From NCBI GenBank assembly GCA_033002965.1, contig JAURVB010014977.1, positions 1-64,000 of the forward strand: 64,000 bases of DNA, read 5' to 3'. Shown here one piece after another: positions 38,339 to 48,688 of the stretch (position 1 is the first letter of the stretch; each line of letters begins with the position of its first letter). A program made the position numbers and the translations under genes. The DNA comes from Piper betle. Its lineage: Eukaryota; Streptophyta; Magnoliopsida; Piperales; Piperaceae. The notes under the pieces were generated by a model, which searched no databases, was not told the origin of the DNA, and saw only the letters and a list, made by a program, of their open reading frames with translations.

Positions 38339-38897
38339 CAAAATCCATCAGCTCTCATTCATCCTTTTATTTTTTCAGATTTGCAAACCCAATTACTTGC
38401 CCGACCCCCTCACCCGCCTGAACCGGACCGGCCGCCCGCGACCGCGCCACCGCCTCCCGCCCTGCTGCTGCAGCCTCGCCGCCTGCCGCCGCGGCCTCGC
38501 CCCTTGCCGGCGGCCCTGCCCTCCACCCCCCTCCCCCGGCCCGGCCACCGGCCGCCACCGTGGTCCCGCCCCCAGCCGGCAACCCCCTCCTCTCCACTAG
38601 CCAGGGACGGGCCGGAGGGGCGTGGATCTGGCAGTGGCGGAGAGGGGGGTTGCCGGCTGGGGGCGGGACCATGGCAACGGTCGGTGGCCGGGCGGGGGAG
38701 GAGGGTGGAGGGCAGGGCCGCCGGCATGGGGCGAGGCCGCGGTGGCGGGCGGCAGGCAGTGGCGCTGTCACAGGCGGACAGTCCGGTTCGAGCGGTTCAG
38801 GAAGGTCGGGCGGGTAATCGGGTCTACACATCTGAAAAAATAAAAGGATGAATGAGAGCCGCTGGATTTTGATCCAACGGCTCTCATTCAGCAGCCT
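38338..38897. repeat. Long inverted repeat (two arms of about 270 bp)
   Basis: The sequence from 38338 (ATCAAAATCCATCAGCTCTC) to about 38612 recurs reverse complemented from about 38622 to 38890, including the AT-rich lead (CATCCTTTTATTTTTTCAG) and the GC-rich core (GGTCCCGCCCCCAGCCGGCA). A transcript of either strand would form a long, imperfect duplex. The several open frames here are mirror images produced by this repeat. Confidence 0.9.
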
Positions 38898-38931
38898 ATG
38901 GTGCGCTGCAAAAACTTGCAGCGCACCATAG

Positions 38932-39264
38932 TATATATATATATATATATATGAAGTACTCCGAAAAAAGATCTTGGGCGTCCGATTGCATCTTCATTAC
39001 CCAAATTAAGTCTCTAGCTATCAATTGAAATTGCGAATACAACGATATTGACATCAGTTGGTCAAGGATTGAAACAGATAAGTTTCTTGAGCTCTTTGAA
39101 AGGAGGATTGCAGGAATAGAAGCACTTCGTACAAGAAGTGGTCATGGAAGTGAAGCAAGTTCTTCGTATGGCCGAGGGAACTGAGGACACCAGCTATGCA
39201 AGCAAGTCATCACTACAGGTCCCCCTTTCAACTATGGAAAAATTTTCTGCTCAGAAGTTTTAAT
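38932..39264. other. Spacer with (TA)n
   Basis: TA run to about 38952, then AT-rich DNA with no supported gene. Confidence 0.5.
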
Positions 39265-39847
39265 CTTGATTGGCCGATTACAAGGACGGTTTAGATTTAT
39301 TATTATTATTTTTTAAAAAAACCTTCGCCGGCCACAGATGACCTTGTCTGATCACCTACTAGCGAAATCCAGCTATGGGGCTGCCAAAAATGGCCTATCG
39401 TAGCCAGATTGGCCCGCACGGCCAAAAAACCAGCCATTGTTTTTTTCCTGCGTGGTCGGATCTGGTCACCGCCGGCCAAGTCCAGCCGTCGCAACAAAAA
39501 AAAAAAAGGCCTGTTACGGCCACGACTAAACTCCCCCTCCGCAGCTGCAGATGCCCTTGCCCTACCTCAGACGCCCCTCCTCCCTGCTCCCCATTGACCC
39601 CGCCATTCCGCCACCTAGGCAGGATGGTTGGGTTGAGGGGGAGCAAGGAGGAAGGGCATCCGAGATAGGGCGGCTGCCACGGCGGAGCGGGGCATCTGCG
39701 TTGGGGGAGGGGAGGAGCGAGCTAGAAGAGGGGCGTCCGTGGCGAGGCGGCGGCCGTAGTGGGACGGTAGCCATCAGCGTCATTGGGGGAGTAGTTTTTT
39801 TAAACAATAGATCTGGGCCGTCCTTGTAATCGGACAGCCCGATCAAG
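39265..39847. mobile_element. Non-autonomous DNA element, GGACGG family, copy 1
   Basis: Terminal inverted repeats are visible: the left end reads CTTGATTGGCCGATTACAAG and the right end, reverse complemented, CTTGATCGG...CCGATTACAAGG. Both are followed by a GAT...TTTAAAAAAAC block. The core is GC-rich with GGATCTGGTCACCGCCGGCC and a pair of inverted segments around GGTTGAGGGGGAGCAAGGAG. No coding capacity beyond GC-driven frames. Confidence 0.65.
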
Positions 39848-39896
39848 CTCAAGGTAGAAAAAAGTTTTCTACCTCGGGCTAACAAACACTTTACCC

Positions 39897-39930
39897 TATA
39901 TATGTATATATATATATATATATATATACT
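39897..39930. repeat. (TA)n microsatellite
   Basis: TA-rich run with a single G interruption. Confidence 0.9.
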
Positions 39931-40039
39931 CATCTTCGCTCATATTTTATGCTAATTCACAATTTGTCATGTTTGTGCGACAAAACTGATTTTTTTTTAA
40001 TGATATTTTATTGTTTCAGAATCAAAAGTAGGTGGCCAA

Positions 40040-40042
<3 letters not shown>

Positions 40043-40106
<64 letters not shown>
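40043..40106. repeat. (TA)n microsatellite, longest in the window
   Basis: About 64 bp of uninterrupted TA, between two GGACGG-family elements. Confidence 0.95.
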
Positions 40107-40109
<3 letters not shown>

Positions 40110-40158
40110 CCGATTCTCTGCGCCAGAGGCAAAGAATCGTCTCTATGCCACATAATAA

Positions 40159-41040
40159 TTTGGGCTGTCTGACTATAAAGACGGCCCAGATATGTTATTT
40201 TCTTTTTTTAAAAAAATTAACCTTTGATCTGGATTGTCCGATTACAAGGACGGCCCAGATCTACGATTTTTTAAAAAAAACATAGCTGCTCGTGTCCAGA
40301 TCTGGCTACCGCCAGCCGCAGGTGGCCTTGGCGGGCCGAACTCCCCCGCCTTGCCGCAGTGCCATCCTGCCGCTATCGCCCTTGCCTGGCCGCTCTCCAC
40401 CTAGACCCAGCCTCTTTCTCCCCCTCCCCAGCGCGGTCCCTCTGCATGCTGCCCCTCCCTCCACCCCACCCCGCCCCCGCAGCGATTGCAGTCCCGCCCA
40501 GCCCCCGCCACGAGGGCGGCAGGCCCAGCCCACCATCCGCCACCTCCATCCCAGCCCACCCCTCGGCCCCTCCGCTTGCCACCCCTCCCTTCGCGTCAGC
40601 CCCACCCCCGTCGCGACTGCAGTCCTGCCCGGCCCCCACCACAACGACCGGCCACCCAGCCCACCCCCCGCCCCTCCCCCTCTGCCCGCCCTCCAGCTCC
40701 CTCCCCTCCGCCTGCCACCTCCAACCTAGCCCACCACCCGCCCCTTGGCCCACCACCCCTCCCTCCGCCCCCGCCCTGCCCCCGCCACGACGGCCGCCCA
40801 CCCAGCCCACCACCCGTCCCCTCTCCCTTTGCCTGCCACCCCGTCGCCCCCTCCTCCCCTCCTCTCCCCCTCCGCCCACCACCACTGTCGCACCCTCCCA
40901 CCAGTCCGCCGCCAACCCCGCCCTATCGCACCCACCCCTCGTCCCAGCCCAGCCCTCGCCGCGAAGGCGGCCATGGCCGGAATTATTTTTTTAATCTAAT
41001 CTAGGCCGTCCGATCACGAGGACAGCCCAACTTAGATTCC
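40159..41040. mobile_element. Non-autonomous DNA element, GGACGG family, copy 2
   Basis: The left end reads TTGGGCTGTCTGACTATAAA; the right end reverse complemented reads TTGGGCTGTCCTCGTGATCG, and both continue into GACGGCC. A second family-type left end (GATTGTCCGATTACAAGGAC) lies inside at about 40229, so the copy is nested or rearranged. The core (40320-40970) is extremely C-rich, which produces many spurious long frames on both strands. Confidence 0.6.
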
Positions 41041-41068
41041 TAGGGTAGATATATATCCAGCCCTTACT

Positions 41069-41087
41069 ATATATATATATATATATA
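41069..41087. repeat. (TA)n microsatellite
   Basis: Short TA run separating the element from the 630-bp dispersed repeat. Confidence 0.9.
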
Positions 41088-41092
41088 AAGAG

Positions 41093-41722
41093 AAAAATAG
41101 CCCACTACTTTGAAAGGCGTCATTTATTTGTTCACGCACTTCGTTAAAATATTATAGAAAATATCAAAATAAACTTTAAATGTCAAATTAAAAATATCGT
41201 TAAAAAGTTTAAAAATAAAATTAAAGATGTGAATCATGTGATCTATTATTATTTGTAAAAAAGTAAACTTATATTGGAAATTCATGTAATTACAATCGAC
41301 GAAATCTAATCCGATGGAAGTAAAGTGAGAACTTACTCAACTTATTGATTATTTTACTGTTAAGAAAGGTTTCTATATTTGTCTTATTAACAAGAAAATT
41401 CTGGAACCTTCTAAGTTTTTGAAGTTGTCATTTAATAATTTAATGATATTAATCAGGGGTGAAGGGTTCCAATATGTCCTCCCAATTAAAGGTTAATACT
41501 CCAAGTAATTGAAGTTCTTTTTATATAATGACGAGGTCTTGAAGACCCTCCATTTTGTAATTTTATACGTTTTAAAGAAGTATTTTGCTGTTGAAAATTC
41601 TTTATAATATGTATATCCTAGCCTAATTTTGTTCTGAAGTAGCTCTTTAACAAAAGAGTGAGCTAAAATATAAGCAAGAAAAGTCTTGTCCATGAGCATA
41701 TGTACGCACGTTATATATATAT
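41093..41722 (+). repeat. Dispersed repeat of about 630 bp, copy 1
   Basis: Matches 53178-53835 in reverse complement over the whole length with scattered small indels (shared words include CTAATCCGATGGAAGTAAA-like and GACCCTCCATTTTGTAATTT-like blocks). AT-rich, non-coding. Both copies abut a TA microsatellite at the same end. Confidence 0.85.
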
Positions 41723-41738
41723 AAAGGCTATCTTAGTC

Positions 41739-42169
41739 AAGGGCAGATAATATTTTTGCCTTAAATTTTAATCTGAATCGTTTACTTACAAGGACAACCT
41801 AAATTTAATAAACAAAATACAAAATAAAAAATAAAACACCCCTACTGCTACTATCATTTAGTACGTAGTTAATAATCATATTTATTTATAATTTTAAATG
41901 TATTTTGAGTAGACATAATATCATGTATATTATTATATTATTATCGAGTCGAGCTACAAGTCGATCTGCGAGTTGATTTTAAGTCGAGTTCAAGTTATAA
42001 CCGAGTCGAGTCGAATTGAACACTGCCTTACTCAAACTCGACTCGTAGGATTCGAGTTCGAGTAGAGTTTGAGCTCAAACATTTAAATGACGAGTTTCGA
42101 GTCGAGTCGAGCCGAGCTAAACGCCAAATAATCACGAGCTTGCTCGCTCAATTAGCAACCCTAAATAGC
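41739..42169. repeat. GGACGG-family end fragment and GAGTCGAG-rich repeat
   Basis: 41780-41815 resembles a diverged family end (CGTTTACTTACAAGGACAAC). 41945-42160 is a degenerate tandem of GAGTCGAG/CTCGACTC words. No gene. Confidence 0.45.
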
Positions 42170-44572
42170 GTAGTAAGTCACACTATTCAATCATAGTTAT
42201 TTTTTATACACCGTGAATTTTTTGTTCGGTACTTGTATTCAAGTTTTTATTTTATGTTAGATGTATGCATAGTTGTCTTATTAGTACATTCATTCATATA
42301 CGCCCTGTAGTTGTAATGACATCTTGACAAAATAAAGAGTAGGAAAGGCAAATGAGCATAGTTGATATTTCACATTTTTTTAGTAAATTTTAAATGAATA
42401 ATTTTTTTACCATAATTTTTTTTAAAAAATTAATATTACCCAATGGGAGAGCAAGCGCTAATTTTTTAATGGTTTTTTTGAGCTTGGTTGAGTCACACAA
42501 AATAGAATTTGCTTGCTCAAATACAATGTCACAAGTTCATAAAAAGCTTCATTAGTGCACGCTATATGATCTCGATTTCTAAGAAAAAAAAAACCCACTT
42601 GGCCGAAGACTTTTTGGCAAATACAATTTGGAATAATTGTGTTAACTAGGCACTAAATTCAACAACTTACGAATAAAAGATAACACTAACATCTTCCCTC
42701 TCAACAAAAATAATCAAGATGTAGAGCACGGAATCTAGTTTTTCTACGAACTTGAACCTTAGTCCGTACACTTCCACCTTCGTATCTCACCTAACAAAAA
42801 AAACTTTGAAAGGAATGCCGATAAACTGAATAAATAGACCTGGTTAGTCATTCTAAGGCTGTTTGCAACGGAGAAACAAGCATTAATATGAGAGCAGAAT
42901 TGTAGAATAAAAGAAAAGTTGGTAATTTACAGCATCCAAGAACAACAAATATACACAAAACAAAGAATGTTCCCCAAACATATACCCCGTCTTTTCAAAC
43001 TCATTGTCAAAAATAATAGAATGAAGCAAAACAAATCAAAATGTCAGTCAATAAAAGGCCCATTTTGGAGCAAACAGCCCCCACGCCTGCACATTGCACA
43101 AATCATTGAATCTACTAATTTATTTGTTCATCGTGAATCATGATACCACTAAAAAAGCTAGTTCAATATTCACAAGCCTTTCATTTTATTTTTCACAGGC
43201 CTTAAGTTACTTCGCATGTTTGAATAGAAAGAAAATAAAGAACATATCATGACTTCTAGGTAACTTTCTTGCTTATTCTTGAGTTTTGAACTGGAATATT
43301 TTGGGAAGAAATTTTCTCGGCAGGTTCACTTCCAGGTAATCAATCATATTTGCTGCCCCCAAATTTTCTTGTCATTCATACACTCAGCTGTGACAAAAGT
43401 GCAAATGTCTTTCCTATTTAATTTATTTATTGCTGACCAAAATGTTGGGTTATCCCTCTTTCATAAATACATAAAATTATGATTTTATTTTGGACAAAAA
43501 TCAAGATTTTACAGATTTGGTTAAGGAATAAAAGAAATGTACACGACACTTTTTCTCTTTGGATTTTGTGTTTTTGAGTTTTGGAGAAAAATGGCCACTA
43601 CTAAGAGAGAAAGAAAATTATGTAAATAAAAAAAAGTGAATATTTTGTTGAGATTCGCTTGCAACAATTGTCAATGTTAACTTTGCCAAGTTTTTATATT
43701 TGTAATCCATAATTCTTTGTTTTCTTTCTTACTTAATATTAATTTTCTAGAAAATACATTAAATTAGTATTGAGAATTTATTCTCCTATGAATCTTTTCT
43801 ATATCAAAGTTTTGATATAATAGATTTGATTTAGTCATTTGCCCCGTAATTTTTCCTTAAATTTGCAGTTCCATGTAAAATTAATTTGTCTGATGTCTCT
43901 ATTTATTTTGTACTTCTCATCCTTGTGTATTAAAATAGGAGATTTATATTTAGTTTATTTGGTTAATCCCAACACAAAACTCACCCTACATGGCACACTA
44001 ATCCAAGATCACGCTAATTAAAGAGGGTTTCAGACATAGCACCGGCAAACAAGTAGCGGCCATCCACCATATGGGACAAATGCAGCTAATATGGGGCCAA
44101 CTAAAGAATTCTCCTAGAGATTTTTAGTCTAATCAAATGCTTCTCAAGCCTTCAATCACAACTACAAGAATTGGAAAAAGAGTTTCTTCATTAAAAGGGG
44201 CAATATTCTTTGAAAGAAAGAAGTGGGGCTCTTACTAGGGTTCAAAACTTGTTTGATTCCCTGTTCAGAGAAACCTCTATCCTTCTCCACAGATGGTTCC
44301 ATTCGGGAGGGACTCCTGAATGGTTTCTACAATTGACTAATGAGGTTTACCTTTTCAACACAAATTACGCACCTACTATTAACATTTGCTTTCAAAGACA
44401 AAATTGGAAGGCATTTATTCTTCAAAAGCCCCGAATTTCCCCAGTTATACAGAAAAAAATGACGCAAGTATTTCCTCAAGAGGACAGCAGAACAGTGTCA
44501 AATAGAAACCCCCCCTGTTGTCTTTGCTCATTGGTCCAAAGAAGGAAAGACGGATAATTAAAGACTCACCGT
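42170..44572. other. AT-rich intergenic DNA
   Basis: No supported gene, RNA gene or named repeat. Confidence 0.45.
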
Positions 44573-45048
44573 TAAATGCCTCCTATGAATTGTGACACAT
44601 ATAACAGTAAGCGTTGCTGCAGCTGTAGCTAGTCCATACATCAAATATACATGCAACATAAATCCAAATTCAGAATTCTGCTTAAGTTGTATCATTAACT
44701 CATGTAAGTGCATAAAACATTACAATACAAAAGTTCATCAGCCTTTTGACATTGCTAGAAAGCCCACATATATATTTTGGAACGCAAGAAAAGATAGGGA
44801 GGGTATGAGAAAATCCAAACGTGTCAACTGCAAGTAACATTCCTTGTCGAATTAGATTGAATTCGTTAAACCTGCAACAAACAGATTAATGGCTAAATCA
44901 TAGCTGATATAACGTGAGCATATTATAAAATTGAATGCAGAGGTTCAGTACTAACTTTTGCCAAAGTTATGATGATACAGGAAACTGTAATTATGAAACT
45001 ATGTTTGCCAATGACACAGAGTACTGAGCAGCTTTTGAAGCCACAACC
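44573..45048 (-). CDS. Possible exons of a small membrane protein, unrecognised
   Basis: On the minus strand one segment (about 45048-44958) reads MCSGCGFKSCSVLCVIGKH... into a hydrophobic stretch and ends before a GTTAGT donor. Another (about 44678-44573) follows a TTAAGCAG acceptor, reads NSEFGFMLHVYLMYGLATAA into a second hydrophobic stretch and IHRRHLT, and ends before GTGAGT. Joined directly they stay in frame. I do not recognise the family, and further exons were not found. This could be chance. Confidence 0.2.
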
Positions 45049-46078
45049 AGAACACATCTTGCAGAAAAGGTTAAGCAATAAGACATTGATGTGAATTGTA
45101 GTGCCCCTCGTGTCTGTAGACTGTTAGATGGGCTCATGTTTTCCACTCTCACTATTTTTTTCTTTATTGCAATAAGACCCGTTTAAGTGAAGGCAAGTGA
45201 TGAAACTGAAAAAGAAAATAAGACGAAGCGATTCTTATTCATTGAACTGGCCTGACTACAATCGAACAGCAATCACAATTTATATTGGATGCATAACCTT
45301 CGAGGGAGCATTCAAGAGATTAGTGGCTAAAAATCTCTCATAGTTAGTGCATAATATTTATTGGGTTTTTTGGGCCCCTAAAAGAGAGTTGTAATACCTA
45401 TTACGAGTTTTTTAATCTAAAATTTAATTTAAAAAATAAAGTTTTCTCGTTAATCTATATATAACTCATCAATATCATTTATAATTGATGTGAAATAAAT
45501 CTAATAACTTTCTTTCAATCTCCTTTTCATAAAATAAAACTCATATATTATCACCTGACAAACTCGTTGTTATCAGATGGAACTCAATAAGAAAACTTTC
45601 TACGATCAGTGACAAATAAAAAATCCCACTTGATTTTGATATGCCCAATGGGCTTAACAATATCTGCATCCATCAATAAACAAAGTGCCGTGAAATCCAA
45701 AATTACATCTCCTAAGATGGATTTGTGAACAAACCTACTAAACAACTCAAAAGTGCTGCTCAATGGCTCACAAAAGGTCACCAAAGTGGCCGCTACACTA
45801 AAATGTATAAGATGGCCATGTAGAAAAAGAAAGAGATCTTTTACATAATATGCATCTATAATATTTTAAATATCAAAATATTTTTTTAGTAGCCACATCT
45901 TCATATTCAAGTCTTTCTTGCTTCAGAAAATAATATACTTAAAACTTTCTGAACTGCGCCATTGATGCATTGATATACGAAAAATATGGGCAGCTGAATT
46001 AATAGCAAAAGAATTGAGAGGTTAATAAACACCAGAAACTAAACTTACAAGCCGTACATTTTAAAAGACAATTAAAAC
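45049..46078. other. AT-rich intergenic DNA
   Basis: No supported gene. Contains T-rich and A-rich low-complexity stretches. Confidence 0.45.
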
Positions 46079-46402
46079 TAACCCAATTTTCTTTCTGATC
46101 TCTTAATTTCCTTGTTCCTGTATTTAGGTTGATAAACACCAGAAAGATACCTTTTTACTCGTTTATAATAATGAGATGAAATAGATAAATACAATGATAG
46201 GAAATCTTTGGCTCTGATTTTATAGATATACTCCGGTGGTTATAAAAGAGTATATCTATAAAATTAGAGCCTAACCACTAATTATAATTATCTATTACAT
46301 CTCATTATTATATAGGAGTAAAAAGGCCTATCTATCTTTCGCAGTGTTTATTAGCCTAAACACAGGAACGAGAAATTAAGAGATCAGAAGGAAAACTGGG
46401 AT
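46079..46402. repeat. Foldback (hairpin) repeat immediately upstream of ELOF1
   Basis: The left arm (46079-46238) and right arm (46239-46402) are inverted copies. The outer ends are TTTCTGATCTCTTAATTTCC and, reverse complemented, TTCTGATCTCTTAATTTCT. The centre is the near-perfect palindrome of TTTTATAGATATACTC around CGGTGGTTATAAAA. It could be a MITE, or an inverted duplication of the ELOF1 upstream region. Its right edge is 31 bp before the ELOF1 ATG. Confidence 0.85.
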
Positions 46403-46433
46403 CCATTGTTCTCTGTTTGGAGGGGGTCGAATA

Positions 46434-46697
46434 ATGGCGAGGAGAAAATCGAGGAGAAAGCCGGCCGCGCCGAAGAAGACGATGAACGTGGAGACGAAGT
46501 TCCAGTGCCCCTTTTGCTACCACCAAGGCAGCGTCCAGTGCTTCTTCGACAAGCTCGCCGTGGTTGAAGCAGTTTGCAGAGTTTGCAGGGAGGGGTACGC
46601 CACCAAATTCCACCGCCTCATTAAACCCATCGATGTATATAACGAATGGCTTGATGAGTGCGAGAAGGCCAATGAGGAGTTCGCGAATGAGTCGTAG
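46434..46697 (+). CDS. ELOF1: Transcription elongation factor 1 homolog (ELOF1)
   Basis: ELOF1/Elf1 is a small zinc-ribbon protein that binds RNA polymerase II during elongation. The 87-residue protein has the basic start MARRKSRRKPAAPKK, zinc ligands in CPFC (25, 28) and CRVC (48, 51), and the family ending PIDVYNEWLDECEKANEEF. The length equals that of animal and yeast core proteins; the acidic C-terminal tail of Arabidopsis At5g46030 is absent. The frame is uninterrupted, so the gene is intronless; I cannot tell whether it is the parental gene or a retrocopy. Its promoter or leader must lie in or across the foldback repeat at 46079-46402. Confidence 0.92.
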   Translation: MARRKSRRKPAAPKKTMNVETKFQCPFCYHQGSVQCFFDKLAVVEAVCRVCREGYATKFHRLIKPIDVYNEWLDECEKANEEFANES

Positions 46698-46848
46698 TTT
46701 GGATACTGCAATAGTGGTAATTGGTTTTTGATATCTTGTTCATGGTTTCGGGTCTTGCTTAGTTTTGATAGACAGGATTTTGTTTAATTACTTCCTACTA
46801 AATTACGAATTGTTTGTACTTCATTGTTGGCATATGCTATGTAAGATG

Positions 46849-47053
46849 AATTAATTAAAATATTAATTATTTATTTATAAATTTTATTATAAATAATGCA
46901 TGTCGTCGTTATTTAGGGTAAATGAGATTTTGAGTCTTTAAATTATGTTAAATGTGAGATAATAAATTTTAATTTGTAATTACATAAATCTTAATATAGA
47001 ATAACTTTTTTTAAAATAGTAAAGGCTTTTTGTAAATTTTAATATACATTTTG

Positions 47054-47091
<38 letters not shown>

Positions 47092-47460
47092 TGCAAAAAT
47101 AAAAATAATATATGCATATGTAAAAATAAAATTTTAACATGATTACTATGAAGGAAATAGGTAAAAATATAATGTATCAAAATAATCCAAACACCCACTT
47201 CCTGCATATATTTTCTATACATATCTTATACTAAAATATTTTTTTAATAATATGACATATCTTATATGGAATGAATTAATTGAAATGTTAATTATTTATA
47301 TGTAAATTTTATTATAAATAATACATATCGTCATTATTTAGGATAAGTGAGATTTTAATATATATTAACTATGGAGTACAACTTTGATTCTTTGAATTAT
47401 GTTTACTGTACGATAATAAATTTTAATTTATAATCACATTTATTCTTATTTAAAATCTAT
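46849..47460 (+). repeat. Direct repeat pair downstream of ELOF1
   Basis: A segment of about 140 bp at 46849-46998 (GAATTAATTAAAATATTAAT... TAAATTTTATTATAAATAAT) recurs in direct orientation at about 47270-47455, the second copy with an extra segment of about 35 bp. The pair encloses AT-rich DNA and a TA microsatellite (47060-47088). Confidence 0.7.
47060..47088. repeat. (TA)n microsatellite
   Basis: Uninterrupted TA run. Confidence 0.9.
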
Positions 47461-48074
47461 GTCTCCCTTTTTAGTAAAGGTCAATGAACAAGCCTAAGGA
47501 AAGTCTCCCTTCTTAAACTTGCCCAAATCTAAATTCAAAGCCCAAATCTATCCAACTTAAAAAGGATCAAAAAGAGCAATGACCATATTTTCTTACTTGG
47601 TCAATGTCACTCAAAAGTATGTATAGTCTATTAAGAATCAATGTAATTCCGTTGTTTCTAACGTCAATCTAGACTACAAAACTGGTTCTCATTAGTTTTT
47701 AGCATTTCATGCTGTCCATTTTATGGCAACAATAATTCTTCTCACAACGTAAACGTTTACACTTGAGGAAAGACTTTAATTAAACACATTATTGAGTTTT
47801 CACAAAAGACAGTAGAAAACTTGAAGAACATCAAGAATAGCTGTTTATCACAGCTGCAATTGCACCAAATCATATGCAATATTATTACATTCATCCAACA
47901 CTTGATATATATGTTGTATTACATTCTTCGATGCAATCTTCCCAAGTTATGCTGACCCATACACACCAAGACATAGAACTTTAACGATCAGAATTATTTT
48001 ATTGTACTCACTACATATTATTGAAAACATCTCCTCATGCATTCAAGTTCCGCTGTTAGTAGAGGAAGAGCTAG
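47461..48074. other. Intergenic DNA 3' of the NCS-like locus
   Basis: AT-rich, no supported gene; the part nearest 48074 is likely the 3' untranslated region of NCS-like copy 1. Confidence 0.4.
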
Positions 48075-48688
48075 CTAGCCGGTGGTGCTGTTCCGTCTGA
48101 TGTACTGACCAACAGCATTAAGAATGGTACCCAAACTGGCCACATTAGTACCAGCTTCATTGGTATAATTCTGATCTCTTATTTCATAGGTGTAACTCGA
48201 CCTCACAGTGGTCACATTGGCGCCCTTCTTAATGATCTCAAACCTGGTTTTAAAGGACGTGTAACCCAGAGTCAGGCCTCCCCTTCTATCAATTGAACTT
48301 CCTTGATCATGCGCTTCTGATCTAGTGTCACAATCTCCTCTCTAAACCACGGAAATGGAGCTCTATATACACAACAATCAACATCACCAAACACAAGCCA
48401 TACATTCTTTATTAGTTCCTCCCACTTTTGTCAAATTATGTAAAGTTGAAAAATCACTTGGCTTCTGTATATATTGGTCACGCATGCACACGAATATGTA
48501 GCGGTTTATACCTGGAAGGGTGTAGATGTCGAATCGCGTTCCGACGGATCCATCGCCAGTGACTTGGAGGTCCTGGAAGAGATTGGGTATGTTCCTAACA
48601 ATCTCCGGCAGAATGAGAGTGCTATAGATGGCCCATATCTGCATCGCCTGGAAGGCGACGTCGAATTCGTTGATCTGAAACCCCTCAT
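48075..48688 (-). pseudogene. Norcoclaurine synthase-like (PR10/Bet v 1) copy 1, frameshifted
   Basis: Two exons, 48512-48688 and 48075-48362, match the intact copy at 51732-52366 throughout (MQIWAIYSTLILPEIVRNIP, VTGDGSVGTRFDIYTLPG, PFPWFREEIVTLDQKRMIKE, YEIRDQNYTNEAGTNV). Compared with that copy three single bases are missing: in the G run right after the start codon (48681-48684), at the exon 2 border (48362), and in the G run of IEGG (48280-48283). Each shifts the frame. As written the gene cannot make a full-length protein. Because two of the three losses are in G homopolymers, sequence error is as likely as true decay. The C-terminus (RRNSTTG) is shorter than in copy 2. Confidence 0.75.

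Larger units (their letters stand above)
37420..38931. mobile_element. Foldback-type DNA element carrying plastid DNA
   Basis: Both ends carry the same palindromic terminal motif: CTATAGTGCGCTGCAAG... on the left and, reverse complemented, CTATGGTGCGCTGCAAG... on the right. Each end can itself fold into a hairpin (GTGCGCTGCAA pairing with TTGCAGCGCAC). The element is embedded in TA repeats on both sides, so a TA target is possible but cannot be proven. Inside the left terminal repeat lies about 880 bp of foreign DNA, including a plastid 16S rRNA piece, followed by a long inverted repeat (38338-38897). No transposase. The superfamily is not resolved. Confidence 0.65.

Noticed and set aside
38267..38851. 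A 194-codon frame beginning in the rRNA fragment
   Set aside because: It runs from plastid rRNA DNA into the foldback arms and mirrors frames on the other strand.
40292..41004. Proline-rich frames of 145-211 codons
   Set aside because: C-rich transposon core; no domain and no codon bias.
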